Shown piece by piece: positions 50,116 to 63,185 of a stretch of DNA of 64,000 bases (its first letter is position 1; every line of letters starts with the position of its first letter). The notes under the pieces are model-generated. The model was not told where the DNA came from. It did no database searches and worked only from the letters and a program-made list of their open reading frames with translations. Both the position numbers and the translations under genes were made by a program. Source of the DNA: Onchocerca lupi (lineage: Eukaryota > Nematoda > Chromadorea > Rhabditida > Onchocercidae); NCBI GenBank assembly GCA_028564675.1, contig JAOVVO010000291.1:1-64000 (forward strand). The letters run 5' to 3'.

Positions 50116-53100
50116 TTCGAAAATTTAAATTCAATTTCAAATTTGAAGATCATTTTTGCTTCTGTTATATGATTTATATAAATTAAATCGCAATTAAATT
50201 CGCGTTTTTTTCTCTTTCTTTTTTTTTTAAACACAATATAACTGTTTGCTAAGAATGAAATTTTGGCTGAGATCTGAGTTCAATTTCGTTTTCATTAAAA
50301 ATCTAGACAGTTTAATCATTCGCTGCTTTTAACAACATTGGAGTAGAATTATTTTATGAGTTTTGTCAAATGACCTCACATTAAGTGATCAAGTAGTCTT
50401 TTATCAAATGATTTTTTTATATCATTAAAATGATTGCTCCGGGAGCATTTGAAGATCACTTCTTTAACTTCGTTATTTACTTTTTAAAATAAATTGATTT
50501 AAATTTTAAAAAAAAAAAAGAAATTTAATAACGTAGATTATGCACTTATTGTTGTTACATGAACAGCCATAATTTTGGTCGTATTTTTAAAGCTGTGAAT
50601 TTTTTTCGTTATCATTCAAATTAAAATTTGTATTAACTTCATTTCGCATGGAATTCTTTGTATAACCTGATTTTTTATCGCCAAAATATTGTTTGTACTT
50701 GAACTTCAGCTTGAAATCAAATCTAATGAGATAGCTTACTTGAATAATTGCTGTAAGTACAAAATGAAAGTCGAAAGTAAGAAGAAAAGTAAAATTTGTT
50801 ATTGATTCAATTTTCTTGAACTAGCATGATCGAAATACGACAACGGAAATTTCAGCTGATGTGATAATCATGATGATCGAAATAATGCTACTTTTTCAAA
50901 CATTCTTATAAGTTTTATTAATCAAATTCTTTCTTCTCAGTCGGAACTTAATTTATCATAACTCATTGAAATAAAATTACCTGAATAATATCATTGTACA
51001 ATGAAAAAATTAATTGTCAACTCCTCTATGAATTGGGAATTTATTTTTTGTTTCATATGTCAAATTTTGAAATTAATCTATTTATTCAACAAATTTCACT
51101 CCTGTTAAATAAATAAATGAATACAATTTTCATCTCTTACGATTGCCAACAAATTATTTCATGAAATCTCACTCTCGGTAAGATAGTGATTGCAAAGATT
51201 CGAGAGATAGGTCAGTTCAACTTTGTTGAATTATTTCAGCATGAAATTAGGTCATTTTATACTCACCAATTATTTAGATGCAATAACTACAGTGGTCAGT
51301 AGTGGACAGTTACACTTTGCTCATTTTCGGATAAAGTTTTATTATGAAGGTTCGTTTTTCTCTTTTTATTAATTAAAAAGTTTCATTTTTTTCAATCTTT
51401 TAGTAAGCTTGTTAATTAAATAAGCCATGTTTATTAGCGATTTCCTTGAAAATGTTGCCAAATAGCATTTATTAAAAATACTAATTAGTCTATTGAATTT
51501 TTGGATTTCAAGTTAAACCCGCAATCCAAGCACTGTTAGTTTGAATGATAAGTCATCTAAATTTTTATTTTCATCGAAAAATATCGATTTTTCGGATATA
51601 TATACATTGGATTATGTTTAAATTAAGAGTTGGTGACAATGATTAATTCAATTTTCATTTCAATTTTTAAAATCTTTTAACGATTTATTGCAAACATAAC
51701 TTCCATAATTTGCTGAAAATAATGGAAAAATTGAAACTTAAACTGATTTGAAGGAAAACTTAACTGAATCAAAATTATTGAAAATAAAAACAAATTAAAA
51801 AACAGAAAAAATTGGCAAAATAAAATGATGAGAAAATGCAAATGATCAGAAAAAAATTAGAAAAATCAATTAAAATCTATTATGATGATGGTAATTCAAG
51901 GATAGTGGAATTTAGTTTAAATCGTCATCAAAATTGTCATCCCCCTATTTCTCTTTATCACATTATCATTTTATCATTCTCGCTAGAGGATATCATCACT
52001 AGTCATTCTTACTAGAATAATTAAAAATAAACTGTATATAACTCAAAATAATTCGAGAAAACAAGGAAACGATAGTAAATTTGAAAATGTTTGTCAAATG
52101 GATGATTTTAATTTACATTTATTAATTAATCAATTTATTAAATAAATTTCTCTCTTATATCCCGTAAATTTTTTATGTATGTTTTTCCATGTTTATCAAT
52201 TTTATTTCAATATCTCTTCATTTTCTTTGCAAATTGCAAGTAACTATTTATCACTGATATTTCACAATTTATCAATAAAACTATTGAAATTTCTACACAT
52301 TCTTATTAAATTCAATTCTTTGTTATCAGAGAACATTGATCAGGATTATACTAATTTTCTTTTTTTTCTTTCATGCATAAGTATGGATTTATAATTCCTC
52401 GCAAATTATCGATTGATAAATTTTATTATACTATGAGAAAGATATAATGTTTATTTCTACCGATAAAGAAGCTTTTTGTTTTTCTATCATTTTATTAAAT
52501 TAATTTACAAAGTTCATTTTAATATAGTAAAAGAATTTGCCTGAATCATTTCTATTCATTTGAGTACTTTTGTTGGAGTCTTCTGTTGAAGAGAGAGATA
52601 TTTTCATTTCTTTTACAAAATATGAAAAGCTATGAAAGATTTATTCTGTCTGCTATGAAACTACAAAATTCTCGAAAAACTTGAAATAATGGTTAAGTAA
52701 AAAAGTGAAATTAGAAGAGAAATAATTGGCAAATATGCAATTAAGAACTAATAAACATTATCAATAAAAATGAAAACATTCCAAATATAACTAAGTTAGA
52801 TGAATATAAGAAGCTATTTATATTATTGTATTTTTTGGCATTAATTTTTCTCTTTTATGTTCCTGAATGATTCAAATGATTTGAATGCTTATAAAAATGA
52901 ACAAAAGGAAGTTAACATGAGATCAAAAAAAATTCATTGAAAATCTAATTTCAGTATTCAAATATTTGTTTTGATAATTTTTCAAATACTTCAATGCGTT
53001 TTCTTGGATTCGGGGAAATATTCCGCAATTGAAGTGACAATTAATTGGTACCAAAAATAAGTATTGATGAATGATAAGTTAAAGAGAAACAGTATTAAAA

Positions 53101-55094
53101 TGCCAAAAAATTGAAGGCTTAGGAAATACCTTTTAAACTTTTTTAATTGTATATCTTTTTGATTTGATATGTCATGATTGTACAGCAATAATTATATTTT
53201 TTGTCTTCTGAATTTTTGTTTGATGGTTTAACATATTCATTATATCGGTGAATGATATGCGGAATTTAGTAAAACAATATTTTCATCGTTCGTAAATAAA
53301 TAATATGAAAAGAGATAAAGAGATTACTAAATTATATGTAAAATGACTTTGACATTTGTCAAATGATCCATCGACATGTGTCACAAATGAAAAATCTATT
53401 TTCAATTATAAAATCTAGTTAATTCAAGTATTTCTATGTCAAAGATCCTCTTTAAGTAGTATTTTTCTCTCAAACTGGAACCTCTTATTGAAAATGGAAT
53501 GTTTTAAATTTTTTTTTTTTTTTGCTTAATTAAATCTTTCAAAATGGATTACTTTTTTCCGTTATTGTTTGGTTAATTTGATGAAATATTATTATGTTTT
53601 GAATATTGCAATAAAAAAATTTCGATTCCATACCTTTATCTAAAACAATTTAAAGTTATCAAAAGACTTTTTCATTTCTGATAGATAACAAATACCTGCT
53701 ATTTTTGAAATTGACATCTAATTGTCCAAAATCAGAGAACTTTATACAAATAATATTTCCATATTCTTCAACATTGTTGGTAATTATTTAATTATTTAAA
53801 TTAAACAGTTGAATGAATTTGTCGTTGCAAAATGAAGATATCGAATTGCATTGCAAATAAATTTCAAAATTCTTAAGGAACCAAATAAATTGACTAAATT
53901 TATGATATTTCAAATGAATAATTCAAATAATTGAAAAAATTATGGATAAAAACTTACAAATTACATTTAAATTTACAAATTAGCTTTGTATATTTGTATT
54001 TATTAGTTTATAAAATTGTTTAATGGAATCTTCTGCAATCTTTTCCTTATCGCAGTATCTATTCGAATATCGATAATCCATCTAATCAAAATATATATTT
54101 GAATTCGAAATTTTAAGAATAAAACTTATTGAATTCATCTTACAATATTTCTCTCAACAACATAATAACTAAGATTTTCACCATTTTCGATTGATAATAC
54201 AAGTTTAATCTTAAACCAATATCAGTGAAATATTACATGTGAATTTCTTTTTTGTTACACTTCTGATTAATTCGTCTACATACATCTGAAAATGCTTATT
54301 TTTTATTCTTGGTTATCAGAGAAGAAATCTCATGATCGAAAATCAATTAAATCAGTTATCGTATCTTTTCCCATCAATTTTTATCAATATATGATGATAT
54401 TATAATCAGATATTATCAAGTAACACTTGTTGAGAAAGCATTTTTTTCTTCCTTTTTTTTTTTTTTTTTGATAAATAATTTCATAGAAAATTATTTTTCC
54501 TTAGCTTTGGAGAAAAAAAACTAGAAATGTATTGTAAAAGAAATTTCGTTATTTTTCTTTTTTATGCAAAATCTCGATTTGCAATCAATTATTAAATGAG
54601 GCGTTGATATCTTCAACAATTCATTCATACGTTAAATTTACAATCCAGAAGATTCTCGCTTATGCAAATCTACTTTTCGATCTATTTGTGATTTTCCATC
54701 TGAAATGACGTGAAATGACGAAAACTAAATTTGATCGTCGAGCAATTTAATTTTTGATAAATCCAAGATTATTCCGCTTACATAAATTCATTTATGAATC
54801 ATCATTAATCTTAGCTTTCTTTAAGCATAAAGGAGAATATGCAAAAGAAAAAAATACTTTTTTTTTCTAAAAATCTTTCTTTAATTAAAAAGAAAAAAGT
54901 TTATCAAGCTGATTTCCTGCATTTGCTATAAAGGTTGATTTCCTGCATTGGATAAATTTCGCATAAGAGATGAAAAAATTTCCAAAGCAACAAATTATTT
55001 TTTTAAATTCACTGAATATCTTTGAAATTTCATTGAGTTTAATTTTCAATATTTGCGCAAAAAAATTTTGCAACAAGCTTTTCATTTTATATTT
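50116..55094. other. 3' UTR and gene-poor spacer
   Basis: About 5 kb. AATAAA at 50488-50493 may end the second form of the large gene. A 27 bp-period repeat with TGATTTCCTGCATT twice is at 54909-54950. Small frames at 52179-52394 (+), 52991-53188 (-) and 54885-55085 (-) are unsupported. Confidence 0.45.
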
Positions 55095-55289
55095 TTAGAA
55101 TAATTTTTTCAAATTAATACTGCTGAGAGTTTGATATTTTCTCTTCTTATCATTCTTAATTCTATCATGAATATATGCATTATTAACTGCAGTTAATTGA
55201 TCCCTAATTTTGATAATATTTTCTAAACAATCATACGGTAAAATGATGATAATCATGAACGAAATCGAGAGAAAATGCTGCATTTTCAT
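55095..55289 (-). CDS. candidate small secreted protein, 64 residues
   Basis: A single open frame beginning MKMQHFLSISFMIIIILPYD, a good signal peptide with a likely cleavage near the Cys. It is followed by about 43 hydrophilic residues with helical character and a dibasic stretch (NDKKRKYQ). The sequence before the ATG is locally GC-richer. It resembles short secreted or peptide precursors in layout only. No cysteine framework or amidation motif is seen, and I recognise no family. It may continue into further exons on the minus strand. Confidence 0.33.
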   Translation of the reverse strand: MKMQHFLSISFMIIIILPYDCLENIIKIRDQLTAVNNAYIHDRIKNDKKRKYQTLSSINLKKLF

Positions 55290-58249
55290 CAGTGCCGATG
55301 ACCTCGATTTTTATCTTATCATAACTAATTGATGGTAATAAAAAAAAGAAGCTCTTCAATGATACCATAGTATACCTGATATTCTAAAACACAAAAATAA
55401 GTTAATATGATAGAAAGTGATAGTTCTTTTTCATGACATATTACCTAAAGAAGGTGTTTTAGAGACGTTGGTTGACCTTGATATTTCATGGCAATATTCT
55501 TATCATGATGACAACTGATAATGATAACTAATGATGGCCGATATAGGAAAGTATGTCTAAAAATGATCCTAAAAATAAAGTGAATTACGGGTTCATTTGC
55601 ATATTTACTATTACAGCTGAAGTATTTTTAGAGAAAAATGTGATCAATAAAATACTTGAAAAAAAAAAAGAAAAACTTTTCCATTGTGAATTCCAAGAAA
55701 CATTCGAAATCTTTCGATAGCATGAAGCAAGAAACGAAAAATTTTCTTTTAAATGCTTATATTTTTAATATATACGAAAATTTTTATATTGTTTAGTTAT
55801 GTAATATTCAAAAATTTGTTTATACTTTCAATTAATAACAATTTTTCTCTTCAATTTTGCAATCTTAATCTTGAAAATAATATAAATTACGCGGAAATTT
55901 CAATTTTTTAAAAATTTTGAATATCAGTTGCTTGAAGAAAACAGTTTTTTATTTGCAAAAAGAATAAAAAAATATAACTGTGGAAGAGAGCTGAAAATTT
56001 TGATCTGCTATAATAAGAATTTTAAACAAAAAAAAAAAAAAAAAAAAGTACGATTGATATGCAATCAATCGATCGCTCAGAAATTATTCTATTTTTCAGA
56101 TATTGGTGAATTCTTGGAAAAACTTTTCATTTACCACTGATTGATCCAAAAATCATTAAAAAATGTCTTTTCGGAAGAAATTATTAAAAATTTAAAAAAA
56201 AATTATTTTTTCTGAATAAGCATATTCTCTGATTTTCTGCATACTTTTCTGAAATTTTTATGAATCTTGAGATTATCGTAGCATTGAAAGATTCCACTTC
56301 TACGACCAAGCTAATGTCTTTTTTTTATTTTTTTTTAAAAAAAAGAGTATTTTTAGATTGCTAGGAACATAAAAGCATTTCAATAATCTCTTCAAACTCA
56401 ATAATCAATTTTCAAATTTATAAATATGATATCATTGCTATTTCCTTCAATGACATAATAATAGAAGTTTGAAAATTAGCTTATAAATTCTCCTAAAAAT
56501 TCACAATTTTGTCTGTGATACTTCATAGAAGTCTCATAATTTATGTATTCTTTCTGATGGAAATGAAATAATTTACAGAAATCATAGTTGCTCAATTCCT
56601 GATAAAGATGGAGTAAAATTTTTCTCCGGTCAAAAGTCATGAAAATTCTGACTGCAACATTAAAAAATTTCCGAAAAATTGTTCTGAGAAAACAAAAAAG
56701 TTATTGAACTTGACTACATTCATTAACTTGATAAATAATTTTAAATAATCAATAAATGGACCTTTTGAAAGAATATACATTTTAGAGGTATGTTTGCATT
56801 GAACGAATGAAAATATTGATTATTGAATTCAAAAAATTCAAAAGTTCATGCCATTTCATCCTCTTTCAAGTTTTATCTCTAAAGTTGAAATTTAAATATT
56901 TCGAATGAATACGCTTAAAACTTGTTTTCCAAACTACGTATCACTGCTTAAATGCTTTTCCAGATACGATACTAATTGCAAAAGTAAGCAAAAATTTTGT
57001 TAAAAAATAATTTCGATTTTTTTACTCTTCATAGGAATATGATCAGTACAAAAATTGAACAGTAGGGAACTGAATTATTTTAATAATTATTCCGAATAAT
57101 AAATAATTACTAATCTTAAAAATAAATTCCTGATTATATTTTAATAATATTAATTATTCCTATGTTTAATTACTATTTTCACCTTCAGATCACAGATTAG
57201 ATCATTTCCTGATAACAAGATCAGTTATCCTTGCCTTTCCTTTACATTCTTCTGCATCAAATTATCGTTAAATTTTTGCATTTTGCAGGATCTTTCAAAA
57301 GTTCACTCAAAAATAGGCAATATATTGATTGTTATTTGTGTTATATGAAAGTTTGTGACCATACTTTTCCTTGTATTTTACCTTTTTTTTGCACTTATAC
57401 AAATTATAATACAATAATTAATAGTCAATGTTATATTTATATTTTTTTATGTCATATTTTTTTCCTAAAATATGAAATTTTCTTTTTTTTATAATAAAAT
57501 TTTTTCTTTTTTATATAAAATATATGAAATGTTCATTTTTCTTAAAATATGAAATATCCTAAAATATTCTCTGAGATTTAGGGGTTGTTTAAAATAATTG
57601 AAATTCGAACCGTCAACTCATATGACATTATTTGATAATTACAAAAACAGAAAATAATGAAATTTTTATTGAAATTTGCATATTTGTTGAAATTTTATCT
57701 ACTGTAAATAATTGTGACTTATCAAAATTATCATAAAAAAGAGAAAGATAAATCGATGAAAATCTGAATTCTTCATTGATGAGTTATCGATTCTAGGATA
57801 TTCGGTGGAAATTTGCATATTGACCAAAAGTTTCATCTTGAAAAATTTCTAATTTTCCAAATTACTATTTTAACAAGCCTAAATTTAAAGCTTACAGATT
57901 GTGAAACTTATTAAATTGATGTTTTAGTCCAGTTTAAGGCTTATTTATTCATTTATTTTTTATTATTTCCTAATTTTAAAAAAATTCCAAGAAAAAAATT
58001 CTTTCCAAAAATCAAAAGAATTTGCATACAAATTAATTTTAATCCTGATAGATTTCTATCTATCTACATGATACATATTTTTTTATATTAGTAGATTTAT
58101 TTTAAATTCGCTATTTCATGAAAGATTCTTTTTTTTTTATAATTTCTGAAAACCACAACATAATTCAAATTCTATATCTTGAAAACGTTTCCATTTTGAC
58201 ATTTGAATTAAGATTTAAAATAAAAGTAAAATTAAAGTTTTATTTGCAG
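55290..58249. other. upstream region of the collagen gene
   Basis: AT-rich. The first collagen exon (start codon) must lie here, because the first recognised exon opens after TTTGCAG without an ATG. I could not identify it. Frames at 55928-56140 and 57231-57494 are low-complexity. Confidence 0.45.
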
Positions 58250-60165
58250 ATTTCATTCATCAATTCCGAAGATCGTTTTTTCACAATTGGATTAGTTACA
58301 GTTGCAACATCAGTGTTGACATTATTTACTCTATTGTTGACAGCTGTAGTGATACAACGAAAAATAAATTTGACGCAATTAGAAGCGGAATTACGTGCAG
58401 AATCATTTAAGGTTTTTTAAAAATTAAAAATCAATAGTTCAAAAAGAAAAAAAAGACAAGGAATCTGTATGATCATCATTCTACTTATATCACCTGATAA
58501 TATCATGTCTGCATGTTAGACATTAGTTCTGGAAGAATCTGATGACAGTTCCTGGTGACAGCAACCGCTTATCTCAGCTATAAGCAAACTATCTTTTTAA
58601 GTCAAAACTTTTTTGAATAAATGGAATTTAATCAAATCTATTCTAAACGTTATCTTTTTTCTACATCTGTATGATGAAACCAAGATAAAATTTAGGACAA
58701 AGGTTAAAGGTTACAAGGGAAATAAAAAGGAAAATTACACATAAATTGGCAATCAAAAAATTATTTCAATTTTTTATGAAAAAGTTTTCTAGATTGATTG
58801 ATTCTATGAAGAAAGTATTTTCAGAGAAAAGTTTCGATTCTTTGGACTGAAATAAGACATGTAAAACAAATAAATGGTTATTCTAAACGTTCCATGCGAC
58901 AAGCTAATTCATTCTTTGAAACTCTCGAAAGATGCGGCAGTAAGTTTAAACCTGAAAAAAGAAAATATTTCTACAATGATGAGAAGCTAACTCATCAAAG
59001 AATTGAAATAATTGTAATTTGATTGAAAATGCTTAATTTGAAATGCAGAATGCATGCGTCTGATGTGTCCAATGGGTGAACCTGGACTTACCGGATTACC
59101 GGGAATTGACGGTGTTCCGGGTACACCCGGAAAAATGGGAATACCTGGTACTGATGGTGAAGATATTATGGCTCATCCAATGTTGTTCGATCTTCCGTGT
59201 TCAATTTGCCCGGCTGGACCCCCTGGTGTGCGTGGTCCACAAGGAGAACCTGGTCGATTGGGTCCTCAAGGTTCTGCTGGTCCTCCAGGTTAGCTTTCAG
59301 GGTATTTTTTTTTTTTTTTTTGAAATTCCAAGTTAAAAGAAAAGAAGTATTGCAAGAAAATTTAGACTTTCTATCAAATTTTGAGCATTTTTTCAGCATG
59401 TTAAAATTTCATCGAAAATTTTATATGATTTTAGGTAAACCTGGTAAGCCAGGTGAAAGTGGACCAGTTGGAAAAATTGGATCGGAAGGAGCACCTGGAA
59501 GAACAGGAACATTTGGACCTCCAGGAGCAACTGGTGATGATGCTTATGGTCGGTGATATATGTCGTAAAAGTATTTCTATAACTATAATTGACCTGTTTT
59601 CTTCAGTTATAAATTCTTGACCTTTTTGAAAGAGTTCTTGACCCTTTTTTGAAAGAAGCAAAATATATTACCATATTGGACAGTAATGATTGGTTGAAAT
59701 TAGATCTATCAGTTGAATGATTTGTTATGAACTTGCATAATTGATCAAATTTCAGCGGGTGTTGGTGTAAAAGGACCAAAAGGTTTACCAGGACCTATGG
59801 GTTCTAAAGGACCACAAGGTATGCCAGGTCGACGATCCAATATACCTGGTAGGCAAGGAGTGCAAGGATCGATTGGTTTACCTGGATTTCAAGGAAATGT
59901 AAATATTGGATTTCAGTTATTTTCTATCTAATCTTCTCATTGCTTTCTTCGTTTAATTCATTAAAACGCATTAATTTATTAAATTTTTAATTTATTAAAT
60001 TCAAATATTCGATTTTAGACGGGTGAGATTGGCGAGAGAGGATCTTGGGGTTCTCCAGGAGATGCTGGAATGCCGGCGATGTACTGTCCATCAGATTGTG
60101 GAGTTTCGAAAATTGTTGCGCAAATTTTACCATCTATGGATTTCAGTGATTCTTCCAATGGATAA
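58250..60165 (+). CDS. cuticle collagen, first exon not identified
   Basis: Extracellular structural protein of the nematode cuticle, secreted by the hypodermis. Exons 58250-58411, 58825-58939, 59049-59288, 59435-59548, 59756-59898 and 60019-60165 join in phase to 306 residues. The first has the collagen N-terminal anchor ([20 protein letters not shown]) in the Col_cuticle_N style. SKRSMRQ in the second fits a furin-type processing site. A Cys pair (KCMRLMC) follows. Gly-X-Y repeats start at [10 protein letters not shown] and are broken by a non-collagen segment with CSIC. They resume at [10 protein letters not shown] and run to the end. The C-terminus has the typical YCPSDCG followed by a 24-residue tail. 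The donor after exon 59548 is an unusual GTCGGT. The open frame from an ATG at 58118 runs into the first exon but looks like intron. Which collagen group it belongs to is not decided. Confidence 0.93.
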
Positions 60166-60279
60166 TTAGAATTCTAATGGATAATTAAAATTCTAATTAA
60201 AAATGCTAAAATTCGTCTAATACGATTTTTAAAATCCTAAGATAAAATATTGCAGCAATATGCTATTCTTTCATTTCGC

Positions 60280-60389
60280 AATATAAAATGATGAAAGTAT
60301 TGATTTTTAAATAAACTGATAAGTATTCACTTTTTACAGCAAATACTTATCAGTTCATTTAAAAATCAATATTTGTATTATTTTATATT
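60280..60389. repeat. 110 bp hairpin after the collagen stop codon
   Basis: Left arm 60280-60327 and right arm 60341-60389 pair almost completely (about 4 mismatches in 48) around a 13 nt loop. The inner stem contains AACTGATAAGTATT and its inverted copy. AATAAA at 60310-60315, a candidate poly(A) signal for the collagen gene, lies inside the left arm. It could be a foldback element, a 3' UTR structure or a hairpin RNA precursor. Confidence 0.8.
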
Positions 60390-62287
60390 ATTGATTTTTC
60401 AATTGTTCGAGTTAATCTTCTATCAAATATTACTGCCAGGAATTATAAAATCATTTTCAGGTGAAGCAAAAATGAGCTAAACAATCTAAGTAAGCAAATT
60501 AATGCGAATTGAATTAAATGTCATTTCTGAAGTTATCGGATTCATTGAATAGCAAAAAAAAAAAACGTTTCACTAAAGCGAATATCAAATTCTGCAAAAA
60601 TTTGTCATATTCGAAATTTTAGCGAAGTTCAATTATCCTAGTATCAAATTAAATGATTTAGTTCAATAGTGGTTTCAAAAAAAAAAAAAAAAAAAGAAAG
60701 AAAACAGAAAATGTTCATGATAAATTCCTAGATCAGTTATCCAAAAATTATTTTTGCTTATCACCAAGTAGATATATTTCTTTATAGCACAAAAACTTTT
60801 CTACAGAATTATGTGAAATGTATGAAAAAATATTTTTGTGAAAAAAGAGACAAAAAAAACTTCAAAAATTCATTTCTTCAGAAGCAATATTCTTGGAAAC
60901 TTTCAGGAAGAAAAAAAAAGCACTAGATTAATTCGTTACTTTAGAAATTAAATTTTCTAAAAATTCTATTTTTTCGAAATTTTAAAGATAATGAAAATTA
61001 ATACTATTTTTGTGATTTTCCTTACGCAACCTTTTTGAATAAATTTAACATTTCCATAATTAAATTTTTTTGAAAACTATCAACTTCCATGCAAATTTCT
61101 TTGCAAAGGATCATAAAAAAAAAGAACAAAAACGAGGAAAAAAAAATTATGTAGCAACAGAATTCTTACTAAATTATTCATTTTCTGATTAGATAGAAAT
61201 TTAAATGTAAACATGCTTATGATAATCTTTATGATAATATCACGATATTGATTATATTTGCAATCTTGTTTTTTTTTTTTTTTTTTTTTACAATTATCAA
61301 GCCTAATTTTGAATGGGAAATTTTACAAGTCTGTAGCATTAATATATATTATTATATTTTTAATAAATCAGTTATATTTATCCCAATTTTATTCGTAATT
61401 TTGCATTTGAAAAACAGCGATTCGCATTTTCTATTTGCATTTTAAGTGGAAAAAAAAACTTTCGCAAATAATTTTCGTAAGCATGACAAGATCTTAGAAA
61501 TACCATTGCGTCAAAAGTTTGTCTACGTCATGATCTAAATTATCATATCTGTGCTAAATTTAGTAATTCAATCGATCATTGGTTATTATCGCCCCTTATT
61601 AAATTATGACTAAAGAATGAATATTTTCATCCTTTCCATCGATCGATGAGTCCATTCTTATTATTCGAGAGCTTTTGCAGCATTTTCAACAAAATGTTGG
61701 AAAAAGCGAAATTAAATTAGAAAAAAATAGATTGACAAACTTGACGTCATAAAATCTAAGCATCCTATATTGTCATGCAAAATAAAATTTCCTCATTAAG
61801 ATGGATGATACGATTTTTATAGAATTATTCAAAAATTCAATTTCATCGAGCAATATTTGTCAAATATAATATCAAAATATCGAATTATAATATTCCCTTC
61901 TACATTTTATAATTTATATCACTCAAATTAGCATGCATTAATTATCAAAAAAAAGAATGAAAATTTTGCATAACTGTAAATGATTTAATAAAATAAAAAA
62001 TTTTTGCAAAATTATTTGATAACCGGTATTTCCTTAGTTTTCTTTTTTTCTTTTAAATAAGTTGTATGCTAAATGGAAATAGAAATTGAAACAGGTAAAT
62101 ATCGATAATCAGAAAAATTATTTTTAAAAAAATCCAATAAATATATAAATTATTTAGAAGCAATTTCATTAACATTAAAACAACATTGGTCATAGAAATA
62201 ATAAGTTACATGAAATACAAATCATTTGTAAATCATTTTCGATATTCATAGCTCTAAAATAGACAAAAATATTTGAAAAAAAAATTA
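60390..62287. other. intergenic, nothing recognised
   Basis: AT-rich with A- and T-runs. The frame at 61248-61445 starts in a poly(T) tract and is rejected. Confidence 0.5.
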
Positions 62288-62475
62288 ATGTACTGGCAAT
62301 TTCCCTAATTTAAAAATGAAAGAAAAACAAAAAAAAGGTAGTTTCCGGCAATTCTCATTTGTAAATCAAAAAAAAAGGCATATTTTCCGGTAATTTTCTT
62401 GATTTATCGATCAAAAAAAGATGTATTTCTCGACAATTTCCCTGATTTACAAATGAAAAAAAAAAAAAGGTGTAT
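62288..62475. repeat. minisatellite, unit about 40-50 bp, four copies
   Basis: Each copy has a GGCAATTTCCCTGATTTA-like core followed by CAAATGAAAAAAAAA and a GTAT box. Copies begin near 62294, 62348, 62389 and 62433 and are diverged. Confidence 0.7.
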
Positions 62476-62907
62476 GTCTGTTAAAATATCACAAACATTT
62501 GTATTTTATTCATTTTATTACTTTAAAAACGAAATGAATAAATAAATATATGTATGTATAAATATGCTTTCAACACAAAATTGAATAAACGATTGTCAAT
62601 TATATTTTCAACAATGAAGCGTGAACTTCAAAATATCATATGTCTTTTATGTTTCAATATTGATTTTGATATATCATTTTCAAAAAACTCCTCTATCATA
62701 CTTTATAAAACCATTATCGTTATGAATATAATAATTGAATTATTTATCGATTATTCATCGAATAATTCGGAATATTTAAAAAATTTTAAAATACTTCTAA
62801 AAAAAAAAAAAATCTCTGAATGATCAGAAAAATTCTTGAGGGTGTCGAATGCATCGATCAATTCACAAATCTTTAAGATTAAACTTTGATGACGATGCGA
62901 TTATTCA
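62476..62907. other. non-coding spacer
   Basis: The 89-codon plus frame at 62554-62823 is Ile/Asn/Lys-rich and ends in an A-tract. There is no support for a gene. Confidence 0.45.
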
Positions 62908-62966
62908 TAGAGGTTTGACCTCTAGAAAAAAATATTCGACCTTTCGGCGAAGGTCAGCCAAGGTCA
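62908..62966. promoter_or_regulatory. dense cluster of nuclear-receptor-type half-sites
   Basis: TAGAGGT-TTG-ACCTCTA (62908-62924) is a perfect inverted repeat with 3 nt spacing. GACCTT at 62938-62943 faces AAGGTC at 62950-62955. AAGGTCA occurs directly repeated at 62950-62956 and 62960-62966, so the AGGTCA cores are spaced 4 nt. Such pairs are typical response elements of nuclear hormone receptors. Function is not shown. Confidence 0.45.
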
Positions 62967-63185
62967 AGCGTGAAAGCAAGAAGATGAGTTGAGTAACTTT
63001 TTTTTGTCAGATGATTGATTTTGAATGATCATCTGGCTGTGACAAATGTTATATCCTTGAATTATTTTAAATTATCTGTTTCTTTTTTTTTTTTTTTTTT
63101 TTTTCATAATATAAATAATTTAATTTCACACATTTTGGACAGCAAATAATTTAGAAAGACATTTATTACAAAAAAAGAGAATAAT

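Noticed and set aside
58118..58249. ATG at 58118 as the collagen start
   Set aside because: The added residues look like translated AT-rich intron, and a TTTGCAG acceptor directly precedes 58250.
59166..59661. Minus-strand and shifted frames over the collagen
   Set aside because: Shadows of the Gly-X-Y coding exons.
62554..62823. 89-codon plus frame
   Set aside because: AT-biased residues only, ends in an A-run, no supporting splice or start context.
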